A stretch of DNA of 6,428 nt from AV133 sp035567015 (GTDB taxonomy: Bacteria; Verrucomicrobiota; Verrucomicrobiia; Chthoniobacterales; UBA10450). The translations under genes were made by a program, and so were the position numbers. Below, piece after piece: positions 5,849 to 6,428 of this stretch. Location of the stretch: positions 1-6,428 of the forward strand of contig DATMPQ010000293.1 in assembly GCA_035567015.1 (NCBI GenBank), read 5' to 3'. How positions within the stretch are numbered: position 1 is the first letter of the stretch; the number at the start of each line of letters is the position of its first letter. The notes under the pieces were generated by a model that was given only the letters and a program-made list of their open reading frames with translations, was not told where the DNA came from and searched no databases.

Positions 5849-6428
5849 ACAGACTGCCGCCACAGAATTCTGCAAGATCGACAGGCAGCGCACTTGTCCA
5901 CTCGTGTTCGTTCCCAATCGCCAGTTTCGACGAATGCAACGCCTGTCGCGGCAAAAGCAATCGCCGCTCGAGTTCAGGCGTCCAACCGGTTTCGATAAAC
6001 TGAAGATAAAGTTCCTCGTTCGGTCCATAAATTTTGTCGCCCACGATCGGATGACCGAGCGAACTAAGATGCACGCGGATCTGATGAGTTCGTCCAGTCC
6101 GTGGAATCGCCCGAATCAAACTGAATTTGTCGCCTGACGATGTCGATCTTGTGAATCGTTGCTCGGCACGAAACTCAGTTTGCGACGCAGCGCCGGCGGG
6201 ATGAATCATCTGCCTCAGCCAAATCGCCGAGGGTCGATGTTTCCCTTGTCGATCCAACGGCGCATCGACAATTTTCGTTGTCCATTCCGGCCAGCCCCAA
6301 ACGAGCGCGAGATATTCTTTCTTCAATTGTTGCTGTTGCATGAGTATTCCGAACCGGCGCGCGACCGCTGCTGTTTTCGCCACAAGAACCAAGCCGCTCG
6401 TCTCGCGATCAAGGCGGTTCACAATCGA
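5847..6428 (-). CDS. RluA-family RNA pseudouridine synthase, C-terminal part; 5' end outside window
   Basis: The enzyme isomerises specific uridines in rRNA or tRNA to pseudouridine. The frame is open to the window edge; its first visible codons give SIVNRLDRETSG, the family's motif II, with catalytic Asp as visible residue 7. The GTG at 6422 is therefore an internal Val, not a start. Downstream come KEYLALVWG, the substrate-strand region DAPLDRQGKH, and motif III RTGRTHQIRVHLSSLGHP (110-127), then VGDKIYG (129-135) and LPRQALHS (159-166), all characteristic of RluA/RluC/RluD enzymes. The 193 visible residues are about two thirds of a typical protein; the N-terminus, including any S4 domain, is outside. 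Asn replaces the His usual in HRLD. The target uridine cannot be deduced. It is followed after about 62 nt by the PagL-like gene on the same strand, a possible operon. Confidence 0.92.
   Translation of the reverse strand, partial: SIVNRLDRETSGLVLVAKTAAVARRFGILMQQQQLKKEYLALVWGWPEWTTKIVDAPLDRQGKHRPSAIWLRQMIHPAGAASQTEFRAEQRFTRSTSSGDKFSLIRAIPRTGRTHQIRVHLSSLGHPIVGDKIYGPNEELYLQFIETGWTPELERRLLLPRQALHSSKLAIGNEHEWTSALPVDLAEFCGGSL

Noticed and set aside
5785..5901. N-terminal extension of the PagL-like protein to 5901
   Set aside because: It would overlap the pseudouridine synthase by 55 nt and bury the signal peptide behind 39 residues.
1..6428. Defence island, prophage, integron or other novel multi-gene system
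   Set aside because: All large genes are housekeeping or envelope functions. No nuclease, reverse transcriptase, transposase, phage gene or repeat array was seen.

Overview
The window reads as an ordinary stretch of core chromosome from a moderately GC-rich Gram-negative bacterium. The outer-membrane lipid A deacylase-like protein and the lipid A-type (LAB_N) gene remnant point to an LPS-bearing cell. The protein sequences look to me like soil Verrucomicrobia (Chthoniobacterales or 'Candidatus Udaeobacter'-like). That placement rests on remembered resemblance, not on a search. Start codons often lack a clear Shine-Dalgarno sequence, and no tRNA, rRNA, IS element, CRISPR array or phage gene is visible.

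Left part (1-1688, + strand): the C-terminal two thirds of succinyl-CoA synthetase alpha subunit (sucD) overlaps by 4 bp (ATGA) with a complete citrate synthase, a translationally coupled TCA-cycle pair. Immediately downstream (about 1727-1951) lies a short degraded gene. Its C-terminal half is recognisably a LAB_N (lipid A biosynthesis N-terminal) membrane domain, interrupted by one in-frame TGA. Convergent with it, on the minus strand, is a complete Ste24-like M48 membrane zinc protease (1963-3309).

Middle (3310-4451): a 317-nt divergent intergenic region is followed by two adjoining + strand genes of unknown function, a 118-aa secreted protein and a 155-aa single-pass membrane protein, with TAA and ATG abutting. 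An inverted pair of 28-bp arms (4455-4540), each arm itself a small hairpin (BIME/REP-like), separates this pair from the convergent minus-strand genes. Its right arm supplies the stop codon and last six residues of the neighbouring gene.

Right part (4520-6428, minus strand): reading leftwards, an RluA-family pseudouridine synthase (5' end beyond the window), a PagL-like acyloxyacyl hydrolase and a NUDIX-fold predicted phosphoesterase are closely spaced and probably co-transcribed. A nested hairpin overlaps the pseudouridine synthase stop codon and encloses a Shine-Dalgarno-like AGGAG.

I found no convincing new multi-gene system. The points most worth checking are the palindromic repeat that has been co-opted as a gene end, the LAB_N relic, the PagL-like enzyme with Asn at the catalytic Glu position, and the uncharacterised two-gene secreted/membrane pair.
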